Shown: positions 8,768-18,692 of the stretch, in pieces
How positions within the stretch are numbered: position 1 is the first letter of the stretch
Layout: every line of letters starts with the position of its first letter
NCBI GenBank assembly: GCA_016841265.1
Contig: JAENZL010000003.1
Coordinates: forward strand, 124,001 to 188,000
Direction of reading: 5' to 3'
DNA: 64,000 nucleotides
DNA from: Methanobacteriota archaeon
GTDB taxonomy: Archaea; Halobacteriota; Methanosarcinia; Methanosarcinales; Methanosarcinaceae
The notes under the pieces: model-generated
What the model saw: the letters and a program-made list of their open reading frames with translations, nothing else
Database searches by the model: none
Told to the model about the DNA's origin: nothing
Made by a program: the position numbers and the translations under genes

Positions 8768-8847
8768 TTTAATATTCAATAGATGCTGTCCTAATAATTA
8801 TACATAATTACCACTTGAACTAAGGTTGTACTCCTATGAGGTCTTTT

Positions 8848-9939
8848 ATGAATGCAACAAAGAGGTCCTTAATTCTTATTTTAACCATATTATTGATTCC
8901 TTCTCCGGTAATAGCAGGTGGAGTAGGGGAGAATCACATATTCTTTGATCTTTCAACTGAAGGATTTTTCGGGCTGCAAAGCAGAGGACCCGCTGGTTTC
9001 AGTGAACTTGCAGAAGACCTTGAAAGTTTAGGATATATTGTGAATGACAATTTTATGAGTAACTCAAATTTTGGTTATTTAGCAGAACCGAGTTTGCGTG
9101 AATCTGACATTGTTGTAATTATTAATCCTGGAAGAAGTCTTGGCAATATCGAAACTTTAGACTTAATGAATTTTGTTGAAAATGGCGGAAATTTGATCGT
9201 AATCTGTGATTCTCCTGACTCCGTATTCAATTCCAATCTGATTCTTGATCCATATGACATCTATTTCAAACGGGAATATCTTTTGAATACGAATGTTAAC
9301 ATCTCCAGTAACAAATCTATAAATTTAGGCTATTCCATCCCCCTGGATGAATGGGCTATTTATACGGGCCATCCTAAAGAATTTGATGAAAACCCTCTCC
9401 GGTTAAAGGGAATTCCCGAGGTTTCAAGAGACCTGTTCTCTGAAGAAATATCTGAGGAAGAGCACACAATACTTATTGCAAAGAACTTCCAGCAAGGAAA
9501 AGTAATTGCTCTGGGGAACAAGGATTTTCTTACGAATTACAGATTCAATGAAAATAAAGAGCTTTTGTATTTTATCCTGAATTACATTGAATACGAAGTT
9601 GATGAGGGACTTCAGGGATTGTCACATAACCCTTCCGAACTTTACATTCCGCTTAAAGATGGGAAAATAAGTTTTGTGGGATTATCCCTGGAAAACAAAA
9701 ACAATAAAAGTGCCGCATACGGATCTGTAGAGATACCGGAAATTCTTAAAGATGTCGTGGTACCCGTTGAAAGTAACTTCACAATAGGTCCCAATGAAAT
9801 TCTGGAACTGAACTTCCCGTGCCAGAACTTAAGCAGTGAATACTGGTACATCAAAACTAAAATCGTGCTTAAAGTCCGGTACAATGAATTCAGCGAACCC
9901 TATATATACAAAATACCTATCGAGGTCGTCCGTAAATGA
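8848..9939 (+). CDS. Secreted protein of unknown function (DUF4350-like N-terminal fold)
   Basis: A signal peptide (KRSLILILTILLIPSPVIAGG) precedes a domain of about 220 residues. Its strands resemble the GATase/DUF4350-like fold seen in some exported archaeal proteins (FDLSTEGFFGLQSRGPAGF, then DIVVIINPGRSLG and GGNLIVICDSPDS). The C-terminal 120 residues look like an Ig-type beta domain (SFVGLSLENKNNKSAAYGSV). The ATG at 8848 is preferred over 8836 because GAGGT lies five bases before it. It overlaps the next gene by four bases, so the two probably act together outside or at the membrane. The function is not known. Confidence 0.75.
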   Translation: MNATKRSLILILTILLIPSPVIAGGVGENHIFFDLSTEGFFGLQSRGPAGFSELAEDLESLGYIVNDNFMSNSNFGYLAEPSLRESDIVVIINPGRSLGNIETLDLMNFVENGGNLIVICDSPDSVFNSNLILDPYDIYFKREYLLNTNVNISSNKSINLGYSIPLDEWAIYTGHPKEFDENPLRLKGIPEVSRDLFSEEISEEEHTILIAKNFQQGKVIALGNKDFLTNYRFNENKELLYFILNYIEYEVDEGLQGLSHNPSELYIPLKDGKISFVGLSLENKNNKSAAYGSVEIPEILKDVVVPVESNFTIGPNEILELNFPCQNLSSEYWYIKTKIVLKVRYNEFSEPYIYKIPIEVVRK

Positions 9940-11081
9940 AGAAATATCCTGTCATGATTTGCGCTTTGATTCTTTTATCCATGATGATTTCAGTGGCTTC
10001 AGCTTCTGAAGACATCAGCATTAATTATTATCAGGCAGATATCGGGGACGTAAATCGATACTGGTATGGGGAAGGAGAAATCTTTGTCACAGATCTCGGG
10101 AATTCTTTTGAACTATACAAAAATGGAAATGAGATCATATCCTATGCCTCAGAAGCAAATGTGGTTAATGTCTCTGAAGAACAAATCCGATTTCTGGCCG
10201 ATAAAGATGAGAATGAACTACACGCACTCTTCATGAGTCCAAAACCGGGCGGTCACGGGTTATTCACACTTGAATTTTCGAACCCTTACGTGTCTGAAAA
10301 CGGGAAAAAGAACATAACCATAAGTATTGAAAATGCGGAAAGGGTCCTTTATCTTAATGGTCCTGTATTTTTTGAAAAAGAAAATATCTATTCGGAAGGC
10401 AATTTCAAGATCATCCAGCTTGAAACTTCACAAAAAGACTTTAAGGTCATATACATGACCGAACTTGCCTACGGGCTCTTTTCAAGCATAATCGGGGTCT
10501 CGGTGTTCGGTTTTGTACTTTTTGTTCTGATTATTTTCAGAAGAAAGGCAATAACTAACAAAACGAAAAAGAGGCTACAGGCATTAATCAGGAGCACCCC
10601 GATTGGCATTTCAGAAGTGGATAACGGAATTGAATTTAAGCTTAAAAGAAAAAGTTCCCCTTTATTCTCAAATTATATAAAGAAGGAAGATATAGGAAAT
10701 GGCAAAAGCAACACTTTACTAAATGTTCCCAGGGAGATCATTGCAGGCATTTTTGTGCTGATGCTTTCATACATAATTTACAGGTCACTGGTTGCAATGA
10801 TTACCGATTATGTTGCGGATATGGGGGCAGTAACCTACCTGATCCTGGCGATGCTTGCAGGTGTGGGCTTAATGATGTTCCTCCTGCTTTTAAGCATTGA
10901 AAGCGCAAAGGAATTCAACGTAACCATGTCTGTATTTGTGGGCGGGATCATGCTTGTTATGTTCAGCAGGCTTGGAATCATCATGATTCCTGTGGCAGCC
11001 CTCACGACCCTGGTGGTCTACGGGCTTAGCAAAGTGTTCTTCCTTAATCTTGATGATCCGGATGAGGAGCCACATGAATGA
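9936..11081 (+). CDS. Membrane protein of unknown function
   Basis: A signal peptide (YPVMICALILLSMMISVASA) is followed by about 150 extracellular residues of beta character, a membrane segment at about 178-200 (LFSSIIGVSVFGFVLFVLII), a basic cytosolic stretch of about 60 residues, then four hydrophobic segments to the C-terminus. I recognise no enzyme motif. It overlaps both the secreted-protein gene before it and the GT4 gene after it by four bases. Such tight coupling in a glycan operon suggests a role in assembling or exporting the glycan or its protein acceptor. Confidence 0.75.
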   Translation: MKKYPVMICALILLSMMISVASASEDISINYYQADIGDVNRYWYGEGEIFVTDLGNSFELYKNGNEIISYASEANVVNVSEEQIRFLADKDENELHALFMSPKPGGHGLFTLEFSNPYVSENGKKNITISIENAERVLYLNGPVFFEKENIYSEGNFKIIQLETSQKDFKVIYMTELAYGLFSSIIGVSVFGFVLFVLIIFRRKAITNKTKKRLQALIRSTPIGISEVDNGIEFKLKRKSSPLFSNYIKKEDIGNGKSNTLLNVPREIIAGIFVLMLSYIIYRSLVAMITDYVADMGAVTYLILAMLAGVGLMMFLLLLSIESAKEFNVTMSVFVGGIMLVMFSRLGIIMIPVAALTTLVVYGLSKVFFLNLDDPDEEPHE

Positions 11082-12187
11082 AAATTTTTGCATCAGAAGA
11101 AAATCTCCTAACTCCTCTGGGAGGAGGGGAACTTTCTTTTGAAACACTTATATCCGGGCTCAGTAAAAATAATGAAGTACTTACAGTCGGAAAGCATGTG
11201 AAAAACCCGCATACAGTACCTTTTCCCTCATCCTCCGTCCGTCTTTTTGAAACAAATACTCACATGTTCAACAAATACTTCGTTTTTAAACAGCTTGAGT
11301 GTTCCTTAAGCCGGAAAATGAAACATTTTTCCCCGGACCTCGTCATCACACAGCAGGACTTTGCAGCCCCGACAATAAAAACCGCTTATGAGAAAAAGAT
11401 ACCTTCCATAATTTTCATGCGAAACTACGAACATATCTGCCTCTGCGCAAACCCCGACAGCAACTGCAGCAGAAAATGTTCGGTTTGCTATGGTTACTCT
11501 TCTCTAAACCCTTACAGGTATTTTGTAGACGCTGTTTTCCGGTACGAAAAAAAATGGGTCCCCAGAGCATCACTTATTATTTCAAACAGTCAGTATATGG
11601 CTTCGGTTGTTAAAGATTGGCTTGGTGTGGAATCTCAGGTAATCTATCCTTTCGTCAGGGAAATCAGTGTTAGAGCGCAACATCCTGAATACATCACGTT
11701 GATCAGCGCCGCAAAGCATAAGGGAATCGGGACCTTTTTGGAAATTGCAAAAATACTCCCTGAAAAAAAATTCCTGGTTGTGGGGCATAATCCCGAATCA
11801 ATCGATTTTTCAGGTTTTCCCAATATCACATATATGCCCTGGGCGGATGATCCCGAAACCTTCTATTCAAAGACAAAAATCCTGCTCGTGCCCTCCCTGT
11901 GGCCGGAACCTTTCGGGAGAGTCTGTGTGGAAGCTGCCTTTTGCGGGATTCCTTCGATTGCAAGCAAAATCGGAGGACTTCCGGAGGCAGTGGGGGAGGG
12001 AGGGATATTGATTGATAATTTTAAGGATCCTGAGCAATGGGTAAAAGCTATCAATCTGCTGGAAAACGATGAGACCTATAACGAATTTTCCGAAAAAGCC
12101 AGAATCCATTCCCGAAGATTTACAATTGAAAATACACTGGGACAATTCAAATCCCTGCTCTGGAATACCCTTGCATTAAAAATTTAA
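11078..12187 (+). CDS. GT4 glycosyltransferase
   Basis: A 369-residue GT-B enzyme. PLGGGELSFETLISGLSK is the acceptor-side glycine loop, and WPEPFGRVCVEAAFCGIP holds the E(x7)E donor motif. A cysteine-rich insert (CLCANPDSNCSRKCSVCYGY) at about residues 120-140 is unusual and could bind a metal; Cys-rich inserts occur in a subset of GT4 enzymes. It is the last gene of the forward run and overlaps the preceding membrane-protein gene. It ends 15 bases from the convergent flippase gene. Confidence 0.9.
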   Translation: MKIFASEENLLTPLGGGELSFETLISGLSKNNEVLTVGKHVKNPHTVPFPSSSVRLFETNTHMFNKYFVFKQLECSLSRKMKHFSPDLVITQQDFAAPTIKTAYEKKIPSIIFMRNYEHICLCANPDSNCSRKCSVCYGYSSLNPYRYFVDAVFRYEKKWVPRASLIISNSQYMASVVKDWLGVESQVIYPFVREISVRAQHPEYITLISAAKHKGIGTFLEIAKILPEKKFLVVGHNPESIDFSGFPNITYMPWADDPETFYSKTKILLVPSLWPEPFGRVCVEAAFCGIPSIASKIGGLPEAVGEGGILIDNFKDPEQWVKAINLLENDETYNEFSEKARIHSRRFTIENTLGQFKSLLWNTLALKI

Positions 12188-12202
12188 CTTTGCAGGCAGG
12201 GG

Positions 12203-13711
12203 TCACTTGACTTCCTGTTTAAGACTCAGATCACCATGAGCTATTTTTAACAGGTCATTAAAAGATATTGTTTTCGTGAGGTCCAGCAGCGCAACGTAAA
12301 TAAGCACTCCGGATCCGATTGTTAGCACAAGGCCCGGTATGCCTCCCCCGGAAACAACCATTATGGTATAACAAAGAACTGCCATAATCACTGATGAAGC
12401 AACTATTTTGAGGTTCTTTATAATTGACTCCCTCTCGATCCGGATCCGGAAAGCTCTGATTATATAGAATAGCATTGAAAATGTAAGAACCGTGTGGGAA
12501 ATTACTCTGGCTAACGCTGCCCCGTAAACCCCGAATACAGGGATAAGGGTCCCGAGTAAAAAGAGGTTTAGAAGCATTGCTCCAAAGGTATAGTTCATAA
12601 ACGTTTTCGCTTTGTTTGCTCCTATAAGATATGCGCCGTTTAAAACTGCCAGAGTCTTTGTAAGTATGAAAGGGGTTAGTGCCATCAGTATCAGGCCGGA
12701 ATCCATAAACTCCGGGCCGTATACCTCTGTTACAAAACTGCGTGCCACCACCAGCAGGCCGAAAATTACCGGCATCATAAAAAAGAAACCGTTTGTAAGG
12801 GTCTGGTTAAAAAGCTTGCTTAAATTTGTTCTGCTTTCTTTTTTACCATACAGGGAAGCCGCAATTGGCATAACTGCGGTTTCAATGGCTGCCACGGGGA
12901 TTAACAGGTTATCGATTAAACCCACTGCAAGACTGTAATGTCCTACGTCAGTTGTTTCTCCGAAATATCCAAGGGCAAGGATGTCAAACCTCGTATACAT
13001 TATAAAGAAGATTGTTGAAAAAAGAATTGGAGGGCTATATCTAATAATTTCTCCGGTAAGGTTCCTATGGGACCGGTTAATATTTCCCGGTTTAACAACC
13101 CCAAAATATACAACGATGGTCAGGATTATGGAAACCACCAGGGTTGAGGCGGCATAACCGGCTATAATACCAGCTACATCCAGACCCATGTAAATGATTA
13201 CAACCGTAAATATTAACTTTAAACCAGCTTCCAGCACGTTTGCCAGGCAGATCTTCTTAAAGCACTCATACCCCTGAAGCACTGTCTGGTTGAATTCCAG
13301 GAAAATGATGGCTGCAAGTAGCAAAGCTCCTATTTTTATGACAGGTTCCAGGGTCTCGGTATGAAAGACCTCTGATAAGACCGGAGCGCCTGCGTAAAGA
13401 ATTATTAGGCCGGCTAAACCCGAAAGTGCCTTTATTGATAATATGCTCTTGTAAGCCTGCTGTATGGATGCCCGATCTTCTCCCAGGTACTGGGAGATAT
13501 GCTTTTGAACGGACCTGTTGATTCCGGCATCGCTTATGACTGATGCAAACGCTATGATTGTCAGTGCCAGGGAAAGCTCTCCAAAAGCTTCCGCCCCAAG
13601 ATACCTGGCCACGATTATCGAGAGCAGGAAAAGGGTAGCAGAGGATATTGTCCTTCCTATAAATGAATATCTTGTACCTGCAATGTTTCTCTGTTCGATA
13701 TCGTCTGTCAT
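12203..13711 (-). CDS. Wzx/RfbX-type flippase (MOP superfamily)
   Basis: A 502-residue protein with 13-14 predicted membrane helices. Its N-terminus (YSFIGRTISSATLFLLSIIV, then ARYLGAEAFGELSLALTI) is typical of polysaccharide transporters of the MATE/MOP superfamily. These proteins flip lipid-linked oligosaccharides across the cytoplasmic membrane. Its start overlaps the end of the GT39 gene by four bases, so the two are co-transcribed. A second, diverged flippase is at 19915-21162. Confidence 0.92.
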   Translation of the reverse strand: MTDDIEQRNIAGTRYSFIGRTISSATLFLLSIIVARYLGAEAFGELSLALTIIAFASVISDAGINRSVQKHISQYLGEDRASIQQAYKSILSIKALSGLAGLIILYAGAPVLSEVFHTETLEPVIKIGALLLAAIIFLEFNQTVLQGYECFKKICLANVLEAGLKLIFTVVIIYMGLDVAGIIAGYAASTLVVSIILTIVVYFGVVKPGNINRSHRNLTGEIIRYSPPILFSTIFFIMYTRFDILALGYFGETTDVGHYSLAVGLIDNLLIPVAAIETAVMPIAASLYGKKESRTNLSKLFNQTLTNGFFFMMPVIFGLLVVARSFVTEVYGPEFMDSGLILMALTPFILTKTLAVLNGAYLIGANKAKTFMNYTFGAMLLNLFLLGTLIPVFGVYGAALARVISHTVLTFSMLFYIIRAFRIRIERESIIKNLKIVASSVIMAVLCYTIMVVSGGGIPGLVLTIGSGVLIYVALLDLTKTISFNDLLKIAHGDLSLKQEVK

Positions 13712-15255
13712 TGTTTTTCCTGCTCTGCTTTCTTTTCGAACCTGTAAACTTTGATCGTATCGTCCGAACCTTCCGGAACAAAGGTCATATTTTCATAGAC
13801 ATATGAAAGAACCTCCGGGTCCGTGAAATAAGAGTCAAGTTTCTGGTCCCCGATCACCCACCCGTTTTTCCCTTCAATCTCCTTCCTGAACGTAGGATAG
13901 TCTTTGAGAATAAGTGCTCCTGTGTACCGGTCCCTCAATACCCCTTCGGGGGCCTCGAAAGAATAATACTCGTTTTGCCTGAGCCAGTAATCGGTCTGCC
14001 CCAGGTAATACAAAGTGCATATGGGCATCGTGCTGAGCACTACATCTCCCTCATTTGTATTTTTTTGCACGTATTCCGAAGCATACTGCCAGTGGGGATG
14101 GGGGTCTTCGAAAGGAATCGGCTGGTAAGCATCACATGTTACCCTGTAGAGCCCTGCTCCCGTCCGTACCAGAAGAATCGTGATCATGAAAACCAGAAAA
14201 TATTTTGCAGCCCTTTTGTGCCTGACAGTTTTAATGTATTCCCACGCTTCAAGAATTCCGTTCGAGGCGAGAGCAATAAACAGAGGAAACGCAAAGAACA
14301 GGTACCTTGAATTTTTTGCATCCAGGAAGAGTGTAAGCAGAATAAAAGGAACAAAAAAACCCAAAAAAAGTAAAGCCCCCTGATTTTTTCTGTTCCCTGC
14401 CCCCAGTCCTGATCCCAGAACGGAAAAAAAAGCAAACACTGAGAGCACCGTGAAATACCTGGCAAGTAGCAGAACATAGAAGCCTGTGCCAAATTGCATG
14501 CCTATGGGAGCAAAAGCAGGAGCAAAAGGAATTTTTGAAAAGATTATCCGAATAAATATCAAAAGCGCGGAAAACAGGAGAACAAACCAGATCAGATGAT
14601 TTCCTTTTTCAAACAGTTTTTTTCCAGATATAAACTTCCCGAAAATCAAATAAATAATGTAAGTAAGCCCTGTAGTGGCAAAGAGTTGATAAAACTGATG
14701 AATGTAAGAACTCAGGAAAACAACAAGAGCCGAAGCCACAAAAAAAAGTGCCATTTTCTTTTTATTATAAGCATTATTTGAAAGCTTTAATTCAACCTCT
14801 CTGAAAAAACCATATCCCAAAAGCAGGAACAAGACGTACAAATACTGCAAAAGGATATACATCCGGGCATTCAAAGCCCAGTTAATCTGCCATGAAGAGA
14901 GAGACAATAGAATAACAGTTAGAAGTGCCGTATTCCGGTCGAACGTGTTCTTTACAAGATAGTATGTGGCTACTATCGAAAAAACACCAATCACCAGAAA
15001 AGGCAACCTGCCCGTAAGCTCTGAGATCCCGAATAATTTGAAAGAAGCAGCAACAAGTAACGTAGTGGGCAGGGAACGTTCGTAGGGAAGCCCCGATGGG
15101 AGCATCGGCTTACCGGTTTCAATTATACTTTCAGCTGCAAAGATATGGAACATTTCATCGACCCAGAAGTTGAGGGGATGGATGAACCTGATCAAAGCAA
15201 GAATCAGGAAGATAGAAAGAGGAATGAGTATTAGGGGATCTCTCTTGTTCTTCAT
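13708..15255 (-). CDS. GT39-type membrane glycosyltransferase
   Basis: A 515-residue protein with about 10-12 hydrophobic segments. The first outer loop has WVDEMFHIFAAESIIETGKP, the acidic motif (VDE) expected of dolichyl-phosphate-dependent mannosyltransferase/ArnT-like GT-C enzymes. The soluble C-terminal 120 residues (DVVLSTMPICTLYYLGQTDY) lie outside. Such enzymes move a sugar from a lipid phosphate to a glycan or protein outside the cell. It is coupled to the flippase gene. A distant relative with the same VDEYFHIF motif is at 16757-18520. Confidence 0.85.
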   Translation of the reverse strand: MKNKRDPLILIPLSIFLILALIRFIHPLNFWVDEMFHIFAAESIIETGKPMLPSGLPYERSLPTTLLVAASFKLFGISELTGRLPFLVIGVFSIVATYYLVKNTFDRNTALLTVILLSLSSWQINWALNARMYILLQYLYVLFLLLGYGFFREVELKLSNNAYNKKKMALFFVASALVVFLSSYIHQFYQLFATTGLTYIIYLIFGKFISGKKLFEKGNHLIWFVLLFSALLIFIRIIFSKIPFAPAFAPIGMQFGTGFYVLLLARYFTVLSVFAFFSVLGSGLGAGNRKNQGALLFLGFFVPFILLTLFLDAKNSRYLFFAFPLFIALASNGILEAWEYIKTVRHKRAAKYFLVFMITILLVRTGAGLYRVTCDAYQPIPFEDPHPHWQYASEYVQKNTNEGDVVLSTMPICTLYYLGQTDYWLRQNEYYSFEAPEGVLRDRYTGALILKDYPTFRKEIEGKNGWVIGDQKLDSYFTDPEVLSYVYENMTFVPEGSDDTIKVYRFEKKAEQEKQ

Positions 15256-15364
15256 GGCTCGTGGTAATATTCTTCTATTAGTTAAAATAAGTTAGGGAAG
15301 AGTTTCTGTTTTTGTGAGTTAATTGATATCTCAACTTAACAACTTTCTTGGGAACTCCTCTTTT

Positions 15365-16459
15365 TTATGATCCAATTATGATCTCACTATAAGGCAAATG
15401 CTTGATTAAGTGCACGCTGATGGAACTCAACAGTAAAGTGGATATGAAAAGTAAGGGATAAAACACCCATTGAGTTCTATATATGTCGATGTAAGGAAAT
15501 AGTAGTTTGACATTTATGTGCAAAAACAGTGCATGGACAAGATAAATTCCAAAAGAGTCTTTCCCCAGTCTCAAAACAAAGTCTGAAAAAATGCTTCTAC
15601 TTTTTGAAAGATTTATCCCGATCAAAAGTAACACAACGAAAATAAAAGTGAAATATGCGGGGTACAACATATGCGGTATACCAACATAATAGTTGGGAAT
15701 TTTGAAGTAGTCTTTGAACTGAAGCAAACCGTATATCCAGAAGCTTGCCATGAATAATGTCACTGGAACCAGTGCAAACAGATGACTCCTTCTTAATCCT
15801 AAAACTCTCTTTTTAAGCACTTCGTAATTTTGGGAGAAATAGATTCCAAGCACAAAATAAAATAAATGAGATACAAATGCTCTGTCCATTATAACATTAA
15901 GTGCGGAATATGAGTATTGGCTGAAAAGAGAAGCCATAACTATCCAGATATCCTGAAGAAAAGCGCATAAAACCAGAAGTATCAGAGGGTTCCTTTTTTC
16001 GGCAAACTTCTTGTATATAATTATTATAGCTGGGTACAGGACATAAAACTGAAGAATCAGGGGAATATACCACAGGTGACCATAACTATTTCCTGAAAAA
16101 AGGTTTATGAGAAATTCTTCCACTGAAGGAAATTTCAACTGCCCGTTGAACAAATACCTGGGAACAATGAGATAAATCGCAGAAAATATAACATATGGAG
16201 GTATAACTGCCCTGGCCCTATTTACAAAAAAAGTTTTCTTTGAGAAGTTGGTCCCATACTTCAAATCCAGGACAAAACCCGATACAAATACAAATAAAGG
16301 AACTGCAAACCTTACAAATACGTAAAAGATCAGATCTGTAATGACCAGAGCGTTAACCTCGGGAATATACCTAAAATAATCCAGCGTATGAATGCTGATT
16401 ACTGCAAGTATGGCAAAGGCCCGAAGATAGTCAACCTCTGTTATTCTTTTGGTCTGCAT
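15365..16459 (-). CDS. Acyltransferase 3 family membrane protein
   Basis: This 364-residue protein has about ten hydrophobic segments and starts with the family signature VDYLRAFAILAVISIHTLDY, in which the His is the proposed catalytic residue. RFAVPLFVFVSGFVLDLKYG and YGHLWYIPLILQFYVLYP are further family landmarks. Members put acetyl or other acyl groups on sugars of surface polysaccharides. It is likely to decorate the local glycan. It stands alone on the minus strand, about 110 bases downstream of no other gene, with its own AT-rich upstream region. Confidence 0.9.
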   Translation of the reverse strand: MQTKRITEVDYLRAFAILAVISIHTLDYFRYIPEVNALVITDLIFYVFVRFAVPLFVFVSGFVLDLKYGTNFSKKTFFVNRARAVIPPYVIFSAIYLIVPRYLFNGQLKFPSVEEFLINLFSGNSYGHLWYIPLILQFYVLYPAIIIIYKKFAEKRNPLILLVLCAFLQDIWIVMASLFSQYSYSALNVIMDRAFVSHLFYFVLGIYFSQNYEVLKKRVLGLRRSHLFALVPVTLFMASFWIYGLLQFKDYFKIPNYYVGIPHMLYPAYFTFIFVVLLLIGINLSKSRSIFSDFVLRLGKDSFGIYLVHALFLHINVKLLFPYIDIYRTQWVFYPLLFISTLLLSSISVHLIKHLPYSEIIIGS

Positions 16460-16756
16460 TTACTGCTCCATTATAAAGAATATATTAATGTAAAAGGACA
16501 TGGCAAATATAAATAGTTCGAAAGTATTATAGAGACAGGGCAACTTATAAGACTTATTCAAGAAACAAGCTACATCAAAACCTTGGTGACTCGGAATGTT
16601 GACCATCCACCTTTATAAGTATCATACTAAAAGATAGAATAGGAGGATTTAAATAACCCATTTTATACTTTTCTGAAATAGTTTTGTTTCGTGCAACGAT
16701 ATTGTATAAATAATTATACAATGATATAGATATCGTATTTTCAACAGGGGTCTAAC
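16460..16756. promoter_or_regulatory. Divergent promoter region with an inverted repeat
   Basis: This spacer serves the acyltransferase (left) and the GT39-like gene (right). It contains a perfect nine-base inverted repeat, ATTGTATAA (16701-16709) and TTATACAAT (16714-16722), about 35 bases before the GTG start at 16757. It is a candidate operator or TATA-overlapping site. No gene was seen in it. Confidence 0.45.
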
Positions 16757-18520
16757 GTGTCTAATATATCCACTTTATACATTATCTTAACAGTCCTTAT
16801 GGGAGTATTAACCTATCATTTGTTTAAAATTAATTTGGATGTATTTCACAATACGAATGACCAATATTATACTGAAAAAGTCAAAACAGAGACTTGTTGT
16901 AATGAATTGGAAACAAATACAACGAAAATAAGTAGAACTCCATTTTTTAAACCTATAAAAGTGAGGGTGGATAATGAAATATGGCAATATTCAGTTGCTC
17001 TTATATTAATTACTATATTATTTGTGTCAGTGAAAACTCTAATGATATTAGTATATAATGGCTCCTATGTGGATGAATACTTCCATATATTTAGCGGAAT
17101 ATCTTTTTTCGAAACTGGAAAGTTTGCTCAATTTTACATTTTTCAAGAAGAATATCTAAGAGGTGAATATGTATCCTTCTTAGTAGGGTTATACATGAAG
17201 GTGTTCGGAAAAACAATTTTTGCTGCAAAATTACTTCCAATGAGTGTAGGTATTGTTAATTATTTTTTACTTTATTATATAGCTGAGAAAATTATTCCCA
17301 GAAAAGAATTTGTTTTACTACTTCTATTGGTTTACACAACAAATCCTTGGATCCTCTTCAATCACTTTTATATCAGGATGTATGTTTTTTATGAAATGTT
17401 CCTATTGCTTTCACTTTTCTTATTTTATAAATTGACATCTGAACTAAAAATAAATAATGTGTTTATGGCCATATTTTATTTCATATTAATGATTGCATTA
17501 AATTGGATTAATTATTTTTATAGCAATGATTCAGGTAAATATTTAATACTCCTTGTTAACGGATTAATATTTCTTTACGTTTTTCTATTTGAGATCCATA
17601 AGTTAGAATTAGAAAATAAATCAGGGCTATTTCAATTAATCAATAAATGCATTCATATAGATACACGTAAAAAACTACTTATTGTTTTTATAGCTCTAAT
17701 TTTTTTCAGTATTATATTTGATATTCAAGAAAAGATTAATTTTTTGATTAATGGAGATTTGCTTTATACTTCATCTGAAGACAATAAATATAACACATTC
17801 TTTTTTATAAAAAATCTAGTTTTTGTCCCGTTTTTTTTCCTTTCCTTGATAAGTTCACTTTTTATGAAGGACAGTTATCAAAAAATGGTTCATTTTATTG
17901 GAGGTATCCTGTTTACCATACATATTTCATCAAGTTTGGATTTGCAAATAATAAGAGGAGTTGTCTATTTTTTACCTTTGTTCTACTTAATTTCAATTTA
18001 TTCAGCAAGTAAAGCAATATATCTATTTAATAACACATATTTCAAAAAGAGATTTTTCATATGTATCTCTCTGTTGATGTTACTATCCAACTTTGCTAAC
18101 TACCCTGCAGACTTCTTCGAAAAACCAGGGGTGCCATCTGAAGTACATTATATTGATTATGCTAACACTTACGCTTGTATCAATGAATACTTTGAGGATT
18201 ATTTGATAATTGAGTCTTCACCCTTCCCACATATCTCATACTTATATAATGTATCTCCAGATTTTGTGTTAATTACTCAGACTGAAACTTTAAAGCAAGA
18301 ATCATATTATTTTGATGAAAATGATCTTACATACAAAACAATTTACAGAAATATTCCCGTAATTACTGATTTATCAAAAATAAAAAATTCGAATGAAAAA
18401 ATTTGTATCATTGTAAGGGAACCATCAAAAGATCAATATATAGATCAGAAAACATATAATTATTTGAGAAACCAATATTCTTACAAAATGTATAAAAATA
18501 TGTTAATATTCTTTAACTAA
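16757..18520 (+). CDS. GT39-like integral membrane glycosyltransferase, AT-rich
   Basis: A 587-residue protein with a hydrophobic N-terminus, about 12 further membrane segments and the motif YVDEYFHIFSGISFFETGKF. This mirrors VDEMFHIFAAESIIETGKP in the GT39 protein at 13708 and points to a GT-C, lipid-phosphate-sugar-dependent transferase. It starts with GTG after AGGGG. Base composition is much richer in A and T than its counterpart, with heavy use of ATA and TTA codons, which suggests it came from elsewhere. The soluble C-terminal 130 residues resemble the tail of the other copy in position. Confidence 0.8.
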   Translation: MSNISTLYIILTVLMGVLTYHLFKINLDVFHNTNDQYYTEKVKTETCCNELETNTTKISRTPFFKPIKVRVDNEIWQYSVALILITILFVSVKTLMILVYNGSYVDEYFHIFSGISFFETGKFAQFYIFQEEYLRGEYVSFLVGLYMKVFGKTIFAAKLLPMSVGIVNYFLLYYIAEKIIPRKEFVLLLLLVYTTNPWILFNHFYIRMYVFYEMFLLLSLFLFYKLTSELKINNVFMAIFYFILMIALNWINYFYSNDSGKYLILLVNGLIFLYVFLFEIHKLELENKSGLFQLINKCIHIDTRKKLLIVFIALIFFSIIFDIQEKINFLINGDLLYTSSEDNKYNTFFFIKNLVFVPFFFLSLISSLFMKDSYQKMVHFIGGILFTIHISSSLDLQIIRGVVYFLPLFYLISIYSASKAIYLFNNTYFKKRFFICISLLMLLSNFANYPADFFEKPGVPSEVHYIDYANTYACINEYFEDYLIIESSPFPHISYLYNVSPDFVLITQTETLKQESYYFDENDLTYKTIYRNIPVITDLSKIKNSNEKICIIVREPSKDQYIDQKTYNYLRNQYSYKMYKNMLIFFN

Positions 18521-18545
18521 AATTTTTCCTAGAATCCCTTGCATA

Positions 18546-18611
18546 GGCTTTGTGTATAAAATAGATTTTTGCCTTGATTTTTTACATAAAAACATTTTTA
18601 CACAAAGCCAC
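18546..18611. repeat. Direct repeat copy A flanking an acyltransferase gene
   Basis: About 66 bases, related along their length to 19850-19916; both share TGATTTTTTACA and TTTGTG near the left edge. Copy A also has an inverted repeat, GGCTTTGTGTA at 18546-18556 and TACACAAAGCC at 18599-18609. The pair brackets the acyltransferase gene at 18693-19739. Confidence 0.65.
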
Positions 18612-18692
18612 AAGGTGGTACAGATGAGTTTGGATTGAATTATTAGGGGAAAATTTATTTAATATATGGGTGTCGAAAGGAGTTAAAACACA

